Shown one piece after another: positions 1 to 11,404 of a stretch of DNA of 64,000 nt (positions are counted from its first letter, which is position 1; the number at the start of each line of letters is the position of its first letter). The position numbers were made by a program, and so were the translations under genes. The notes below the pieces were generated by a model, which worked only from the letters and a program-made list of their open reading frames with translations, had not been told where the DNA came from and made no database searches. Origin of the DNA: Furcasterigmium furcatum. Its lineage: Eukaryota > Ascomycota > Sordariomycetes > Glomerellales > Plectosphaerellaceae. The stretch is taken from NCBI GenBank assembly GCA_001599815.1, contig BCIA01000002.1, positions 2,301,831 to 2,365,830 on the forward strand. Reading direction: 5' to 3'.

Positions 1-254
1 GTTCATAGAAGTCCCGCTATGCGGACAGAAGACTTTTCAAGTCAACCTGCCCAGTAGCCGGGGCTCTTGTATGGAGAGCCATGCGCCGAGACTACCCCAG
101 GAACTGGCCGTGGAGCGGTCAGGGGCCCCGAACTTGTCAGGCCGTGCCACGCGCATCCACATGACCAAGACTTCGCGTCTCGGGACTGACTGAGACCGGA
201 GCAGATATTTGACCACAACTCGGAACGGAACTCAACGACATCAGTTTTGGCCTC

Positions 255-262
255 TATATATA
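255..262 (+). promoter_or_regulatory. TATA-like element upstream of the sugar transporter
   Basis: An alternating TATATATA run lies about 120 bases before the ATG at 381. The distance suits a fungal core promoter. No other strong signal is obvious between 1 and 380. Assignment is by position and sequence only. Confidence 0.4.
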
Positions 263-380
263 CCGAAGCCATCTCTCCATGGTTTAGCCAACATCGCTCC
301 CACCATCCCTCGTCGCGACCCTCGAAGTCCTTTCCCCTTCTCCATCTTCAGTCATTGCTGCATAGCCACATTCCCCTTCG

Positions 381-2359
381 ATGCCGACGAACATGGAGAA
401 AGGAGACCAAAAAGGAGTACAGCCGTCAGGCCAAGACAGCATAGTCCAGCCACGGAAGGAGGACACCCAGCATGTTGCCCAGCTCGAGTTTCACGGCAAC
501 GATGAGGACAATATCGAGAAGCCCGGAGCTGGCCAGACTCACGTCGTCTCTGAATTCGCAGGCTTGACACGTTCAGCTTGCATGCGCAAGTTCTGGAGGC
601 TGTACTTGGCCGGTCTCCTGGTGTCTGTCGGTGGCATGTATGTTCCACCTCCCTCCCTCCCCACTGAGCGTCTCGCTCATCAGATGCGCCTTGCCCCGTT
701 CCGATTTTAATGACCGGCATACCAGGTTTGTCGGCTACGGAAACACGGTCATCGGCAGCATTGTCGCAAATCGAGGGTTCGTCCAGGCGTTCGCCACGGT
801 GCTTGAGCCGGCCACCGGAAACATGGTGCTTGACGCGAGGCACATCTCCCTGTGGAACTCCATCTCCTTCGCGTCCCAGATCGTTGCTCAGATGATCTCT
901 CCCTTTACGGCCGACCGATTTGGTCGTAAGTTCAACATGTGGCTGTTGACGGTGTTCCTGACTCTGGTAAGCCCCTTACGAGCAATATGTGCCAAGTCAT
1001 CGCAAACGTTTACTAAATGTCGTCCGGTTTCTAGTCAATCGTCTTCGAAATCGTTGCCAAGGAATACATCCTCCTAGCCATATCCCGGGTCTGCTCTGGG
1101 CTTGCCGCAGGCATGCTGGCGACGTCGGTTATGGTTTACATGTCCGAGATCGCGATGCCGCAGTTCCGTGGAGCCTTTCTGGGCAGTTTCTCCCTGTTCA
1201 TGAGCTTGGGACAGCTCTTCCTCGCCATCGGACTGAAGGTCCTCGACGTGACGACTCCCATGGCATTCAGGAACATATTCTACTCCGAGTTTGTCTTCCT
1301 CGGCCTCTGGCTTATCCCGATGTTCCTCTTGCCGGAATCTCCTGGTAGGTGAAATAAACTTCAGCGACGCAAGGAACTCAGGGTCAAGCTAATGGGGACA
1401 TCTTCAGCCTGGTATGCGGCCAAAGGCAAACACGACCTGGGCAAGAAAGCCCTGGGAAGGCTTGTCGGCAACGTGGAAGGGTATAATCTCGAACATGAAT
1501 ACCTGGTTATGCGAACTGAGATCGAGGAGTCGGTCTCGGCGAGCAACAAACTCAGCGAGAACAACTGGAAGGCGCTCTTCACCCGGATTAACTTCAAGCG
1601 CACCATCATCGCTACTCTGCCCTTCACTTTCCAGAACTTCGTCGGTGTGCCGTTGATCTTTGGCAACACCGTCTACTTTTTCTCTCTCGCTAAGCTTGAC
1701 GATCCCTTCCTCGGCAAACTGATCATTCAGATCCTCCAGCTCGTCGGAATCATCACTGGCTTCTACTTGGTCGACAAGCTGGGCCGAAGGCCGCTGGTGC
1801 TGGGCAGCGGTGTCATCTTGGGCTCTGTCACTTTCATCGTTGGCGGCTTGGGTTTCACGGAAATGACAACGGCCTCCGGCATTGGACTGGTCACTCTCTG
1901 CGCCGTGTGGGCGTTCGTTTACGCCAACACGTTGGCACCCATCGGCTGGATCAGTCTGGTCGAGATCTCAACGCCAGCTCTCCGCGCCAAATCAGCTGCG
2001 GTTGCTGCTATCATTCAGACCATCTCGGGTGTCATATTCGTACGTTTACCCTGCTGTTCCTCCCGTCTTGTTTGGTGGTATTCCTTGTTCGCGATCTCCG
2101 CTGACTCTTTTATTCTTTCAAGTCAACAACGACCCCGCTGCTTCTGTCGGACCAAGGAGCTGGATGGGGCCGGAAGATTGGCCTCTACTTCGGCGGCATC
2201 ACCTTCCTGTTCCTGATTCCATGTGTCCTTCTCTATCCTGAAACGAAGGGAAGGACGTATCAGGAGCTGGATCAGCTTTTCGAGCGTCGCGTCCCTGCTT
2301 GGCGGTTTGCTCAGACGACAACGAGCCATCAAGCCGAGGTGGAGGCTCGGCGATCCTGA
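381..2359 (+). CDS. MFS sugar porter, alpha-glucoside/maltose permease-like
   Basis: Predicted plasma-membrane sugar/proton symporter of the MFS sugar porter family. Five exons join in frame: 381-637, 726-966, 1035-1344, 1408-2039 and 2123-2359, giving 558 residues. Family signatures are visible: DRFGRK after TM2 (about residue 148), PESP with WYAAKGKHD after TM6 (about 266), DKLGRRP in the second half, and PETKGRT followed by ELDQLFERRV near the C-terminus. The last motif resembles fungal general alpha-glucoside permeases, but the substrate cannot be read from sequence. The N-terminal 65 or so residues are hydrophilic. All four introns have canonical GT-AG ends. The start is the first ATG after the TATA-like element and opens the hydrophilic tail; a second in-frame Met follows four residues later. 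The neighbouring gene on the other strand is convergent and unrelated. Confidence 0.9.
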
Positions 2360-2858
2360 ATCTCTAGATGACCCAGACATTTACTCCGAGAGTTAAAGAC
2401 TTTGGAAATGGACGATTTGACTAGAAGAGTAACTTGATGAGACGCTTAAAAACTCGGAGGCTGGTCCGGATGTGGAGCAAGAACCGGCCCCACCGGTCCC
2501 GTGCTGAGCCGGCGTCCCGAGACAGGAACTGCCGAACAGAAAGAAGGGGAAGCAATCAAGAAGAACACCTACACATCTTATTCAAACTCTTCGAACTTAT
2601 ACTTGTCCATCTGTTCAAGACGAAAGTGGTAGAGAGACATGAGACTCGTCCACAGGCGGTACCTGTTGAACCTCTGACCCTCCTTGTCGAACATACCGCC
2701 CTACGTCCCATCGACGGGCGTGGTGCGCATCTAAGCATGACTAACTCACGCTCCTAATGAGCTACACTTGTTGGCTCTCCTGATTATGGACTTTCCATCT
2801 TACGAATGCTGAGGTCTTCATTATCTATGCAATTGTAGGCCGCTATAGGCTCTCTACT
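2360..2858. other. Convergent 3' intergenic spacer
   Basis: Non-coding space between the ends of two convergent genes. It presumably holds both 3' UTRs. No ORF or repeat worth annotating was seen. Confidence 0.6.
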
Positions 2859-3959
2859 CTAGACGCCCCAGCCCTCGATTTCGAACTTGAAGGACTCATC
2901 GCCGGTCCCCTTCGGCACGGCGTTGCCGTTGGAGTCCCACAGCGCCCTCTCGCGGAAGGAGACGTTGCCGTCCCAGTCAACGAGGATGGCCGTTTGTCTC
3001 TGCGTGCCATACATGCCCGTGTCGAAGCCGATGCCCGGGGGAGCCGCTCCATCACCGAGCTTGTGCAGCTCCTCAGCCGCCTTCATATCATCCGTGTACC
3101 ACTCTCCTTTCCCCTTCGCTACTGACGCCTCCATCGCCTTTCGGTGAGCTTCATCGCCAATCGGCGGGATGAAGATGGAATGCTTGAGCTTGGGAATGTA
3201 GGCCTCGAAGTCCATCCCCGGTTCCGGCGGCGGCAGGGTGTCCCTGTCCATGACGTCAAACAGCGCGTCCACAAGCTGATCCTCGGTGAAGTCTCTGGCG
3301 ACGGCTTCCTCGACGACCTCCCTGACGAGGCGTTTGCCATCGGCCACCTTGGGCCAGACGTCCGGGTCGAGGTAGGACGTGTTGCTGAGACCGTACACCT
3401 CGTCCCTCTTCTCGCCTATCCACGGCACGTCCTGGACGTCAGCGCAGCGGTTGGAGACGATGGCGATGGGTTCCAGCGCGGACGGCTCCTTCTTCGCTGT
3501 GCCGTTGGGCTGGTGATTCGCGAAGCCGTTCGTCTGCGCGTCGGGCGTCTTCCGCTTCCTGATCTTGCCTGCAACCATCGAGAAGCCGCCGACGCCCTTG
3601 ACGCCGCCGTCTTTCACGAGCTGCTGAACGCTGTCGGGGACGGGCTCCTCGGGGTCGAAGCCCAGCCAGGCGGTGACCATGCCGCCGCGGCTGCGCTGGG
3701 CGTGGACGGGGTGCGCGGCGTCGTTGGTGTCCGTTTCCCGGTAATTTGTCAGGACGGCAAAGACGCCCCGGTCGGTGATGCCCATCCATGTGCCCTTCTC
3801 TGCCCGCTGCAGGTCGCGGGCCGACAGGATCTTGGTGCCCGTCTCGGGATGCGTCCACCAGTGCGGGCGGCTGGTGGGGCGGAGGATGAACTCATCGCGG
3901 TTGTCGATGACGATGAGCGCGTATGAGGGGTGAGCTGTGGTGAGGAGGACGATGCACAT
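2859..3959 (-). CDS. TANGO2 / NRDE family protein
   Basis: Single-exon gene for 366 residues. The protein opens with MCIVLLTTAHPSY and carries the family-defining NRDE motif at about residues 20-23, followed by RPTSRPHWW and GTKILSARD, as in TANGO2-type proteins. Family members are linked to Golgi/ER and mitochondrial lipid or heme handling. The fold is related to Ntn hydrolases, so Cys2 after Met removal may matter; that is inference. The frame is open 30 codons further upstream to an ATG at 4049, but the extra residues are Thr/Ser-rich and unconserved in look, and MC at the very start is typical. A charged, Lys/Pro-rich insertion lies mid-protein (KIRKRKTPD region). Confidence 0.85.
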   Translation of the reverse strand: MCIVLLTTAHPSYALIVIDNRDEFILRPTSRPHWWTHPETGTKILSARDLQRAEKGTWMGITDRGVFAVLTNYRETDTNDAAHPVHAQRSRGGMVTAWLGFDPEEPVPDSVQQLVKDGGVKGVGGFSMVAGKIRKRKTPDAQTNGFANHQPNGTAKKEPSALEPIAIVSNRCADVQDVPWIGEKRDEVYGLSNTSYLDPDVWPKVADGKRLVREVVEEAVARDFTEDQLVDALFDVMDRDTLPPPEPGMDFEAYIPKLKHSIFIPPIGDEAHRKAMEASVAKGKGEWYTDDMKAAEELHKLGDGAAPPGIGFDTGMYGTQRQTAILVDWDGNVSFRERALWDSNGNAVPKGTGDESFKFEIEGWGV

Positions 3960-6094
3960 GGTGGCTGTTGTGTGCTCGTCTTGTCGAGTTGTGATGTTGG
4001 TTGAAGGAGGAAGAGGCGTTGTTGATGTTGATGATTGAGCGGGGTTCAAGGCCTTTTGATGCCCGATGTCTCTGGTGGGCGTTTACTGGTGGTGAGTTGT
4101 TGACTAAGTTGTCTTGGGCTCACTCCTCCGTGTGCCGCCTCACAGTCGTCCAGAGTCAGAGACAGGATGCCTTTTGTATCTGCCGTCAAGCCAAGTCTCG
4201 TGCATCAGTCGACCGACTCATCAAGGCAGGGCGCATCCGGAGCGGTTCTGAGCTGTCGTCTTCTCATGTTCGGGCACGCATGATCTGACGATTCCTGAAG
4301 TCACCAGCGCCGTCAGCCCTCCTTGGCGGCGGCTTGATGCGTTGTTCACTGGGGTGCTGGTCCGGCGTCCGGCCCTTGCCGACGGCATGTGGCACTGCCG
4401 AGGCAACGCGGGGGGCGATTGTTGAAGTGGATGACCACTGTCGATTCAGCGTGTTCCAGCGGCTGGACCGCCCAAAGCCTTTTGGCCGTCGGCGGGCCGG
4501 GGAAAACGGGAGCCGGGTGCTTAGGTAATCCAACGGTCCTTCCGATGGGCTTGCTTTGCCCGGTTGTGGCTTGCTTCCGTGGTGGTGCCTTCCCGCCCCG
4601 AGACGATGAGTTCGTCTGTCAAACCACCGACAACCCTCCTCTTCCTTCCATCAATTCGGCTCCGTGGCTGGTCGCCTCTCTCACCAGGTCTCTCGCCATG
4701 AAAAAGATCCCCGCTTCGCACGCCCCAGGCCGATGTCGACTCGCGGATTTCCGGGATCCTGTGTCGGTTGGGCACCAGGACCAGCTGCCCTGTGGTCTTC
4801 CAAGCACGAAAGACAGCAACGTTGGATGTCGACCATAACGACAACACGCTGAGGAGACAGCCATGTCGTTCTTAATATCTTCCTCTCGCCCTGGAAAACA
4901 ACGCCATACAACCGTCACATGACGAATTCCGCCCGCAATCAACGTGCTGCCATTCTTCCGCTCCCCACCACCTCATGAACTCGACGACGCGATCCAACCT
5001 CCCGAGGCGACCAAAGGGCTCCCTGGCTGACACCACTCTGCTTGGGCCACCGCTCAAACGGGCAATGATGATCTATGCTGCATCGTCTGCATCCTGCATG
5101 GCGTTATCGTCGCAATATGCAACCTCACCCCGCCAAGAGCCTGTCCTCTTGCCTATTCGAGAGACGCTTGTCCATTGCCCCGCGATGGAGGCGACGACGC
5201 CGTGATCACAACCAACCCGCCAGAAATGGCGCGAGAAGATCAGCAGGGGTTTCTTCGGCAGGCGCCGAGCTAGCACTTTGTTTTCACATCAGCTAGCTGC
5301 TCGTGCCTTCTGGAACTGGCAGCACGCGGTCCTGAGGTGAGCTGCAGACGGTCCACGATGAGAGCAGCTTCCTATTCCCCTTCAAGCGGCCGTCGAGCGC
5401 CCAGTCTAGATGGAGCTATCGGGCGGTCTGGCCCGTCCAAGCAGCCCCCTCCCGCCCTCTGGTGGTCCACAGGCTTCAGATCGAAATCCGGAGCTTCTCC
5501 GCAGACGTCGTCCGGCACTCGCAGGATCGCCCGCGATAAGGCCCATCCGGAAGCCCTGGCATCCAGATGCTAGACCAGCCCCACCGGGCCACCTGAGATG
5601 CCGCTCCTCCCCTGAACCTGGTCATCACGAACCGCTCCGTTCGGCAACGACGCTTTCGCTCAACATGGCAGGTGAGGCATGTCTTGCAGCACGGTTGAGC
5701 GCTCTGGTGCTGGGCCATTGGCTCCAGGTCTTGGTTCACCGTGGCCAACACCTGCGCCTTGTATGAATGGGGAAGTTCGCGACGCTCGATGCTTGTCTTC
5801 GCCAACCTCGCCGCCTCGCCCGCCTGCTTCCTTCACTGTCGTTATGCCCGCCATCCAGCACGCGACGCAGCACGCCAGCATATGGACCCCGCGAACAATT
5901 TCTCCCGGCGGTCATCGTCTCGGCAGGGATCCATATACCATGTCTACTCTGCATATGGCAGAGGCAAGGGTGGCAGGCATCTTCCGAGTCGCGTATAAAA
6001 GACTGCCGATCCCCAGATGTAACATGACCGTCGGCCAGAGAACCCGCAGATTCTTCTCCGGATCGTCGCTCCAAGCAGTGTGAGAGCTCTCAAC
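3960..6094. other. Divergent intergenic region, about 2.1 kb
   Basis: Lies between the divergent TANGO2-like and subtilisin genes and should hold both promoters. Only short overlapping ORFs are present on both strands, with no domain or splice logic. I see no gene here. Confidence 0.6.
5994..6001 (+). promoter_or_regulatory. TATA box of the subtilisin gene
   Basis: A canonical TATAAAAG lies 94 bases before the ATG at 6095. This is a strong TATA match and suggests an inducible, TATA-driven promoter. Confidence 0.65.
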
Positions 6095-9000
6095 ATGCGT
6101 CTTAACACTTTCGCTGCCGCGCTACCCTTCCTTGGCGGAGCTGTGGCTCTCGCCCGTAGGGCTGAGGACGAAGAGGCCCTCACTCCCATCCCGCGTGGCT
6201 ATATCCTCGAGTATTCTCAAGTTAGTGCAGTGAGGAGTCCCTACTCAACCAACAATGACTAACAACAATCCAGGCTGCTCTCAGGAGGCGCCAGGTCGAG
6301 GTCGCCGACACCCCCGGCATCGAAGTCATCAGGACCTTCGACAGCAATATCTTCTCTGGAGTCAGTGTTGAGACGGGGGAGTTCAACGCCGACAGTCTCG
6401 CTTCCCTGCCCGACGTCGTAAAGGTCTGGCTCAACGAGCGCATTGAGCTCGACCCCATCAACGCCGAGGAGCTGGGAGGTGGCGCCTCTGCCTTGAACTA
6501 TACCACTCACAACGCCACCGGAGTTGGCAAGCTGCACGACCTCGGCATCTTTGGCAAGGGCGTAAAGGTCGGAGTGGTAGATACTGGCATCTATTACGAC
6601 CACGTGTCTGTGAGTTGAATCAATCCTGCTGCTGGCAATTCACTCCACTAACACCGCGCCCAGCTCGGAGCTGGTTTCGGCGAGGGCTTCAAGGTTGAGG
6701 GTGGTTGGGATTTCGTTGGCGACGGCAGTACGTGAGCATTGGATCTGATGCCGTTCAACTTTTCTAACATTTATAGCTTGGCCCGCCGAACCCAGGGCTC
6801 CCGATGACGATCCTAATGACTTCGATGGCCATGGCACCCACGTTGCTGGCATCGTTGCCGGCAAGACCGATTTCTGGCAGGGCGTTGCGCCCGAGGCGAC
6901 CCTCTATGCCTACAAAGTCTTCTCGCAGTCGCCCAGCACCAGCACGGATGTCCTGATCGAGGCTTTCCTCCGAGCCTACGATGACGGCGTGGACATCATC
7001 ACTGCCAGTATCGGTGGTGCCAACGGCTGGTCCGACAATGCTTGGGCTGAGGTTGGCTCTCGCCTCGTCGAGGACGGCGTCGTCGTCGTCCTCTCCGGTG
7101 GAAACAGCGGTGCTGCTGGCCCATTCTACGGCAGCTCTGGATCCTCCGGCCGAAACGTCCTGGCTGTTGCCTCCGTTTCTACTGAGCTCTTCCCTGCGAA
7201 CCCGTTCGGAGTTACCTTCTCCGTCGACGGCACCTCCAACACCACCAAGCTCGGTTACCTCCCGGGCACTGACTACTTCCCACCTTCTGTCAAGGACTGG
7301 CCTGTCGTCGCTTTGACCCTTGACACCACTGTTCTTGATGACGCCTGCACGCCTTTCCCTGAGGGCACCGCTGACCTATCCGAGGCTGTGCCCCTCGTTC
7401 GCCGAGGCACCTGCGCCTTCTCCGTCAAGCAGCAGAACCTCGAGGCCCTTGGCGCTAAATACATTCTCTTCTACACTGATGAAAGGCCCATTACCACCCC
7501 CGGTACTGACCGTACTTCGAGCTTGATCGGAATGATCACCGCTGAGGCTGGCGAGGCCATCATCGACACCATCATCGCGGGCGGCGATGTCACCGCTGAC
7601 TTCTCCGTCAACCCCGAGGAGATTGTCGCACTCGAGTACGCGGCTGGTGGCCGTCCAAGCATCTTCACCTCCTGGGCCGGACTGTACGATCTGCAGATGA
7701 AGCCTGATATCGCCGCTCCTGGTGGCGATATCTTCAGCGCTGCGCCTGGCGGTGGCTATAGACTTGCTAGTGGAACCTCGATGGCCTGCCCCTATGTTGC
7801 TGGTGTCGCCGCTCTCTGGATTAGCGTCCACGGTGGTCGCGATGTCAACGGGAAAGGCTTCGCTAAGGAGCTTCATCAGCGCATCATTTCCAGCGGTACC
7901 GCCCTCCCCTGGTCCGATGGAACTGCCACCGACTATGGCTTCTCTGCCCCTGTGGCTCAGGTTGGCAATGGTCTGGTCAACGCTTGGAAGATCGTCAACT
8001 ATGGCACTCGCCTTGAATTCAACAAGATCGCCCTGAACGACACCCGCTACTTCAACCGATACCACGACGTATCTATCATCAACGATGGCGAGGAGGCTGT
8101 CAGCTACACCTGGTCGGTCGAGCACAGCGCTGGCATCGAGGCTCTCGGCTGGCTCCCCTCGGTCGCTGGTGGATTCACCAAGCGCCTCAAGTCCTTCGCC
8201 GAGCTCCGGCCCCTCTCCCTGGAGGCTGAGGTCAGCTTGCCCCGAGGCTTCACGCTGCAGCCTGGGCAGAGCAGGACAGTTTCGTAAGTTGCTTAATTTT
8301 CCTCTTTACAACACGCGCTGACTCGATTCATAGCGTCAACTTCCGCAACCCCGACACCCTTGGCTGGAACGCCTCGGCGCTGCCTGTGTACGGAGGTAAG
8401 GTCTTCATCTCTGGCAGCAACGGCGAGCAGCTCTCGGTCCCCTTCTACGGCGTCGGCGCCGACCTGAGGCGCCAGCTCAACCCCCTCACTCACAACAACT
8501 ACCCTATCTCGGTCTCCGGAACGACGAATGTCCCGATCACCAGCGACTCGTCCTACTCGTTCGACCTCAGCGTCGGTGCCCAGGACTTCCCGAAGATCTT
8601 TAACCGACTCGTCTGGGGCTCCCGCGAGATTCGGTGGGACGTCTATGAGGCTGGATGGAAGGAGCGCCAGTGGAAATATCCTCCCGTCGTCGGAGAGAAC
8701 GGCTACGTCGGCTCCGCCACATCGTGGTCGTCGGCCGGCACCGTCAACGTCTTCAACCCTGCCATTCACAACCCCGATACCACCTTCTCGTTCCCCGTGC
8801 GCAACGTTCCTCGCAACGCCGAAAACACCAACCAGCAGGCTCGCTACTACTGGTTCGGCAAGCTCGCCAATGGCACCCAGATCGCCGAGGGTCGCTATGT
8901 CATCCGCTTTGCTGTCCTGAAGCCCTTTGGCAGGCCCGAGGCTGCCGACAACTGGCAGGTTTTCAGGACCCCTGAGATCACGATCACGGGCAAATATTAA
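6095..9000 (+). CDS. Secreted subtilisin-like serine protease with PA domain
   Basis: Extracellular S8A endoprotease of 899 residues. Exons: 6095-6220, 6274-6609, 6664-6727, 6777-8283 and 8334-9000, all canonical GT-AG. Order of parts: a signal peptide (MRLNTFAAALPFLGGAVALA), an inhibitor-like propeptide to about residue 120, then the catalytic domain. The triad is visible as Asp145 (VVDTGI), His194 (DFDGHGTHVAG) and Ser510 (SGTSMACPYVAG). The oxyanion Asn285 is in GGNSGAAG. A protease-associated domain interrupts the catalytic domain at about 350-460 (LVRRGTCAFS). The C-terminal part resembles the Fn3-like domain of C5a-peptidase/Vpr-type subtilases. The start is the ATG giving the signal peptide directly. 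Nothing is broken. It is tail-to-tail with another secreted enzyme 259 bases away. Confidence 0.93.
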
Positions 9001-9259
9001 GGTGCCATGAAGGATGCAGAATGATGACAGTCCTTGGAAGGAGCACGTCGAGTAGGCTTCGGGTTGCACCACAGATAATCAAGATAATCTAGGGTTGAGA
9101 TGTAGCTCTGCGTACTTCCAGGACATGGCGAATCTAGAAGGAAACCCATATTTTGGCTGAATTGAAGTCATCTATGTTCATGTCTCATGAAGAAAGTCTA
9201 TATACATCTATGAATATGCGAGGACATGTCCCCAGCTGGTCTTTCTTGCGGTTTAAGTC

Positions 9260-10195
9260 TCAAGGGCGGTTGATGCAGGTCTTGTTCACCGTGAAAGACA
9301 CGTCAACAACGACGGGACGGTGGTCGGAGATCCACAGGTCATCGTCGAAGCGGTTCTCCAGGACGCCGTAGCTCAGGAGATCCATGTCCCTGACCTCTCT
9401 CCAGAGGAAGATGTGGTCGATGCGAGTGTTGCTGGCAAAGGGCCTCTCGGAGAATCCGGTGAAGGTCTTGAAGTGGCCGTGGATGCGGCTCTCGTCGACA
9501 ACGTCGCGGACGTCCTGGTAGTGGCCGTCGGCGATCATCTCGAGGAAGGCGGGGTTGTCGGGGGTGATGTTGAGGTCGCCACCGAGGAAGACGGGGGTGG
9601 GCTCCTCGCCCTCGGCGGAGGCGGACTCGGCGTACTGCTCGGCCAGGCGGACGAGGAGGCGGGCGGCCTCCTGGCGGGCGACGACGCCGACGTGGTCAAA
9701 ATGGGTGCACATGTAGACGAAGGGGAGGCTGGTCTTGATATGGCGGAACTGGCCGACTGTGACGATGCGGGGCAGGGCGGCGTCCCAGCCGACGGAGCCG
9801 ACGACCTCGGGGGTCTCGGAGAGCCAGTAGGTCGTGTTCTTGACCAGCTCCCAGGTGTCGGGGCGGTAGAGGATGGGGCTGAACTCACCGCCGGCGATGC
9901 CGTCGGTGCGGCCGACACCGATGGAGGTCCAGGAGTCGCCGAGGGCGTCGGAGACGTCGTGGAGCTGGGACTCGATGACCTCCTGCATGCAGACGAGGGA
10001 CTCGGGCCGGCCGGCGGTCTCGTACTTGAGCTGGGCCGCGAGCTTGGGGGCGCGGACGCTCCAGTGAGGCTCGCCGCCGCTGGGGTTGGGAACGGCCCAG
10101 CGGATGTTGTAGGAGATGAGGCGGGGGACGACGTCAATGAGCTTAGCGGCCGAGGGGCCGGCCAGGAGAGCGGCGGCAATGAGGGAGGACTTCAT
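9260..10195 (-). CDS. Secreted endonuclease/exonuclease/phosphatase family protein
   Basis: Single-exon gene for 311 residues. It starts with a likely signal peptide (MKSSLIAAALLAGPSAAK). An ATG at 10240 in the same frame would add 15 residues and hide the signal, so 10195 was chosen. EEP-fold motifs appear in order: LISYNIRW (Asn), CMQEV (metal-binding Glu), THFDHVG (His/Asp), GGDLNITPDNPAF (Asp/Asn), RIDHIFLW (Asp) and ISDHRPV (catalytic Asp-His). The full set predicts an active Mg-dependent phosphodiesterase or phosphatase outside the cell. Whether it cuts DNA, RNA, sphingomyelin or inositol phosphates cannot be told. A TATAAATA lies about 75 bases upstream. Confidence 0.88.
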   Translation of the reverse strand: MKSSLIAAALLAGPSAAKLIDVVPRLISYNIRWAVPNPSGGEPHWSVRAPKLAAQLKYETAGRPESLVCMQEVIESQLHDVSDALGDSWTSIGVGRTDGIAGGEFSPILYRPDTWELVKNTTYWLSETPEVVGSVGWDAALPRIVTVGQFRHIKTSLPFVYMCTHFDHVGVVARQEAARLLVRLAEQYAESASAEGEEPTPVFLGGDLNITPDNPAFLEMIADGHYQDVRDVVDESRIHGHFKTFTGFSERPFASNTRIDHIFLWREVRDMDLLSYGVLENRFDDDLWISDHRPVVVDVSFTVNKTCINRP

Positions 10196-10269
10196 CTTGA
10201 AGGCAGGCAGGAAGCTTGGAGTGGCTGATCTGTCGATCATTCTTCATCTTAATGGACCCGACACCGCCG

Positions 10270-10277
10270 TATTTATA
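10270..10277 (-). promoter_or_regulatory. TATA box of the EEP gene
   Basis: Reads TATAAATA on the minus strand, about 75-82 bases before the chosen start at 10195. The spacing supports that start over the upstream ATG at 10240. Confidence 0.55.
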
Positions 10278-10942
10278 CTCTCCCCGCGATCAACAGCCCA
10301 CGTTTTTGGCATCATCAAGTCCACAGCTCTGCTCAATGTCGTCGGGGACTCGGAGTGATCAGCGTCGACGCATCCTCAGCACGTGTGCCACGATGCATGA
10401 AAGCGAGCGAACCGACTGGTCAATGGCAGAGTTGCACCGACGGATCGACAGGGCAGGATGCCTTTCTGGTGAGCCGATGTTGCTCAGCGAAGCCGCACGA
10501 GGGGTTCGGCAACGAACACGAGCCCCGCGCGAGGTCGCGCAAACAAGAATGTTTCCCGCGCTTACGGGTACCACCTTCTCGACTCGTCGTAGCACTCGCA
10601 GGTTTACTGGGGCGGGAGTTGAGGCTAGCCCCCGCGCTGCCGGGATGACGAGAGGGACCGGAGCCGGAGCCGGGGGTTCACGTGGTGGTTCGTCCGGCGC
10701 TCATTCGCCGGCGGTGGCCCGGAATGATGTGGGGCTGGGGCCGGCCGTTGAAACGGGGCGATCGGAGGGAATTGTCCTTGCGACTTGGCCCATCCGTGGG
10801 CAGTAATATTTGGAGAAGAGGGGAGGATGACATGTGTGGCTTGCAGCTCGAGGCAGCAAATGAGTAAATCTTGGGAGGAAGAGACGCCCAAGTGCGTGAT
10901 TTGCAGGCTGACTGCATGGGTCGTGCCCCTTTTCCATCCAGG

Positions 10943-10963
10943 GGTAGGTAGGTACCTAGGTAA
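10943..10963. repeat. TAGG-type palindromic repeat, copy 1
   Basis: The block GGTAGGTAGGTACCTAGGTA is built from TAGG/CCTA units around the palindrome TAGGTACCTA. The identical 20-base block recurs at 18915-18934. Such TAGG-rich strings look like a dispersed low-complexity repeat of the genome; function unknown. Confidence 0.7.
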
Positions 10964-11356
10964 GGGTTGTAGAACACATGGCCGGTCTAGTGGTATGACC
11001 GTCCAGAAATGCTCAAGTCGATTAGGCAGTCCTTGGAATTTCTTCTAGTTTCGTAAGAAGTAATTTCAATTTTCTGAAGTCAAGAGAGGGGTCACCTTAA
11101 TGAGCTGAAACAATCCGGAGTCTGGTCGACGGGATAGTTCCAAGGGCGGCCATCACTTCTGCGACCCTCTTGGTAGTTTTCCCTTGGTCAGGAAAGTATC
11201 ACTGTGTGATATGAAGCTTACTGGTCGTGCTCGCGTGTTGACATGAAACTGGGTTGGTCCGAGGTCGGCATTGTCAAGTTTTCTTCTCCCTCATTTCCCG
11301 AGACTCGCTGCTGAGTAATGGCAGCCTCTGTGGCAGATTCAAGCCAGGCTGATGCA

Positions 11357-11404
11357 CGCAGACATGAGAATTTGTGAGGACGCAGACATGAGAATTTGTG
11401 AGGA
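11357..11404 (+). repeat. Perfect 24-base tandem duplication
   Basis: Two identical 24-base units, 11357-11380 and 11381-11404, each starting CGCAGACATG. They lie in intergenic DNA and look like a recent slippage or local duplication. Confidence 0.9.

Noticed and set aside
3144..3926. 260-codon plus-strand ORF opposite the TANGO2-like gene
   Set aside because: Antisense shadow of the real gene, which has clear family motifs.
9320..10228. 302-codon plus-strand ORF opposite the EEP gene
   Set aside because: A shadow of the highly biased minus-strand coding frame. It encodes Gly/Val/Asp-rich low-complexity sequence.
10980..11030. tRNA A-box-like word (GGTCTAGTGGTATGA)
   Set aside because: No B box at the right distance and no cloverleaf. 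At most a remnant or chance match.
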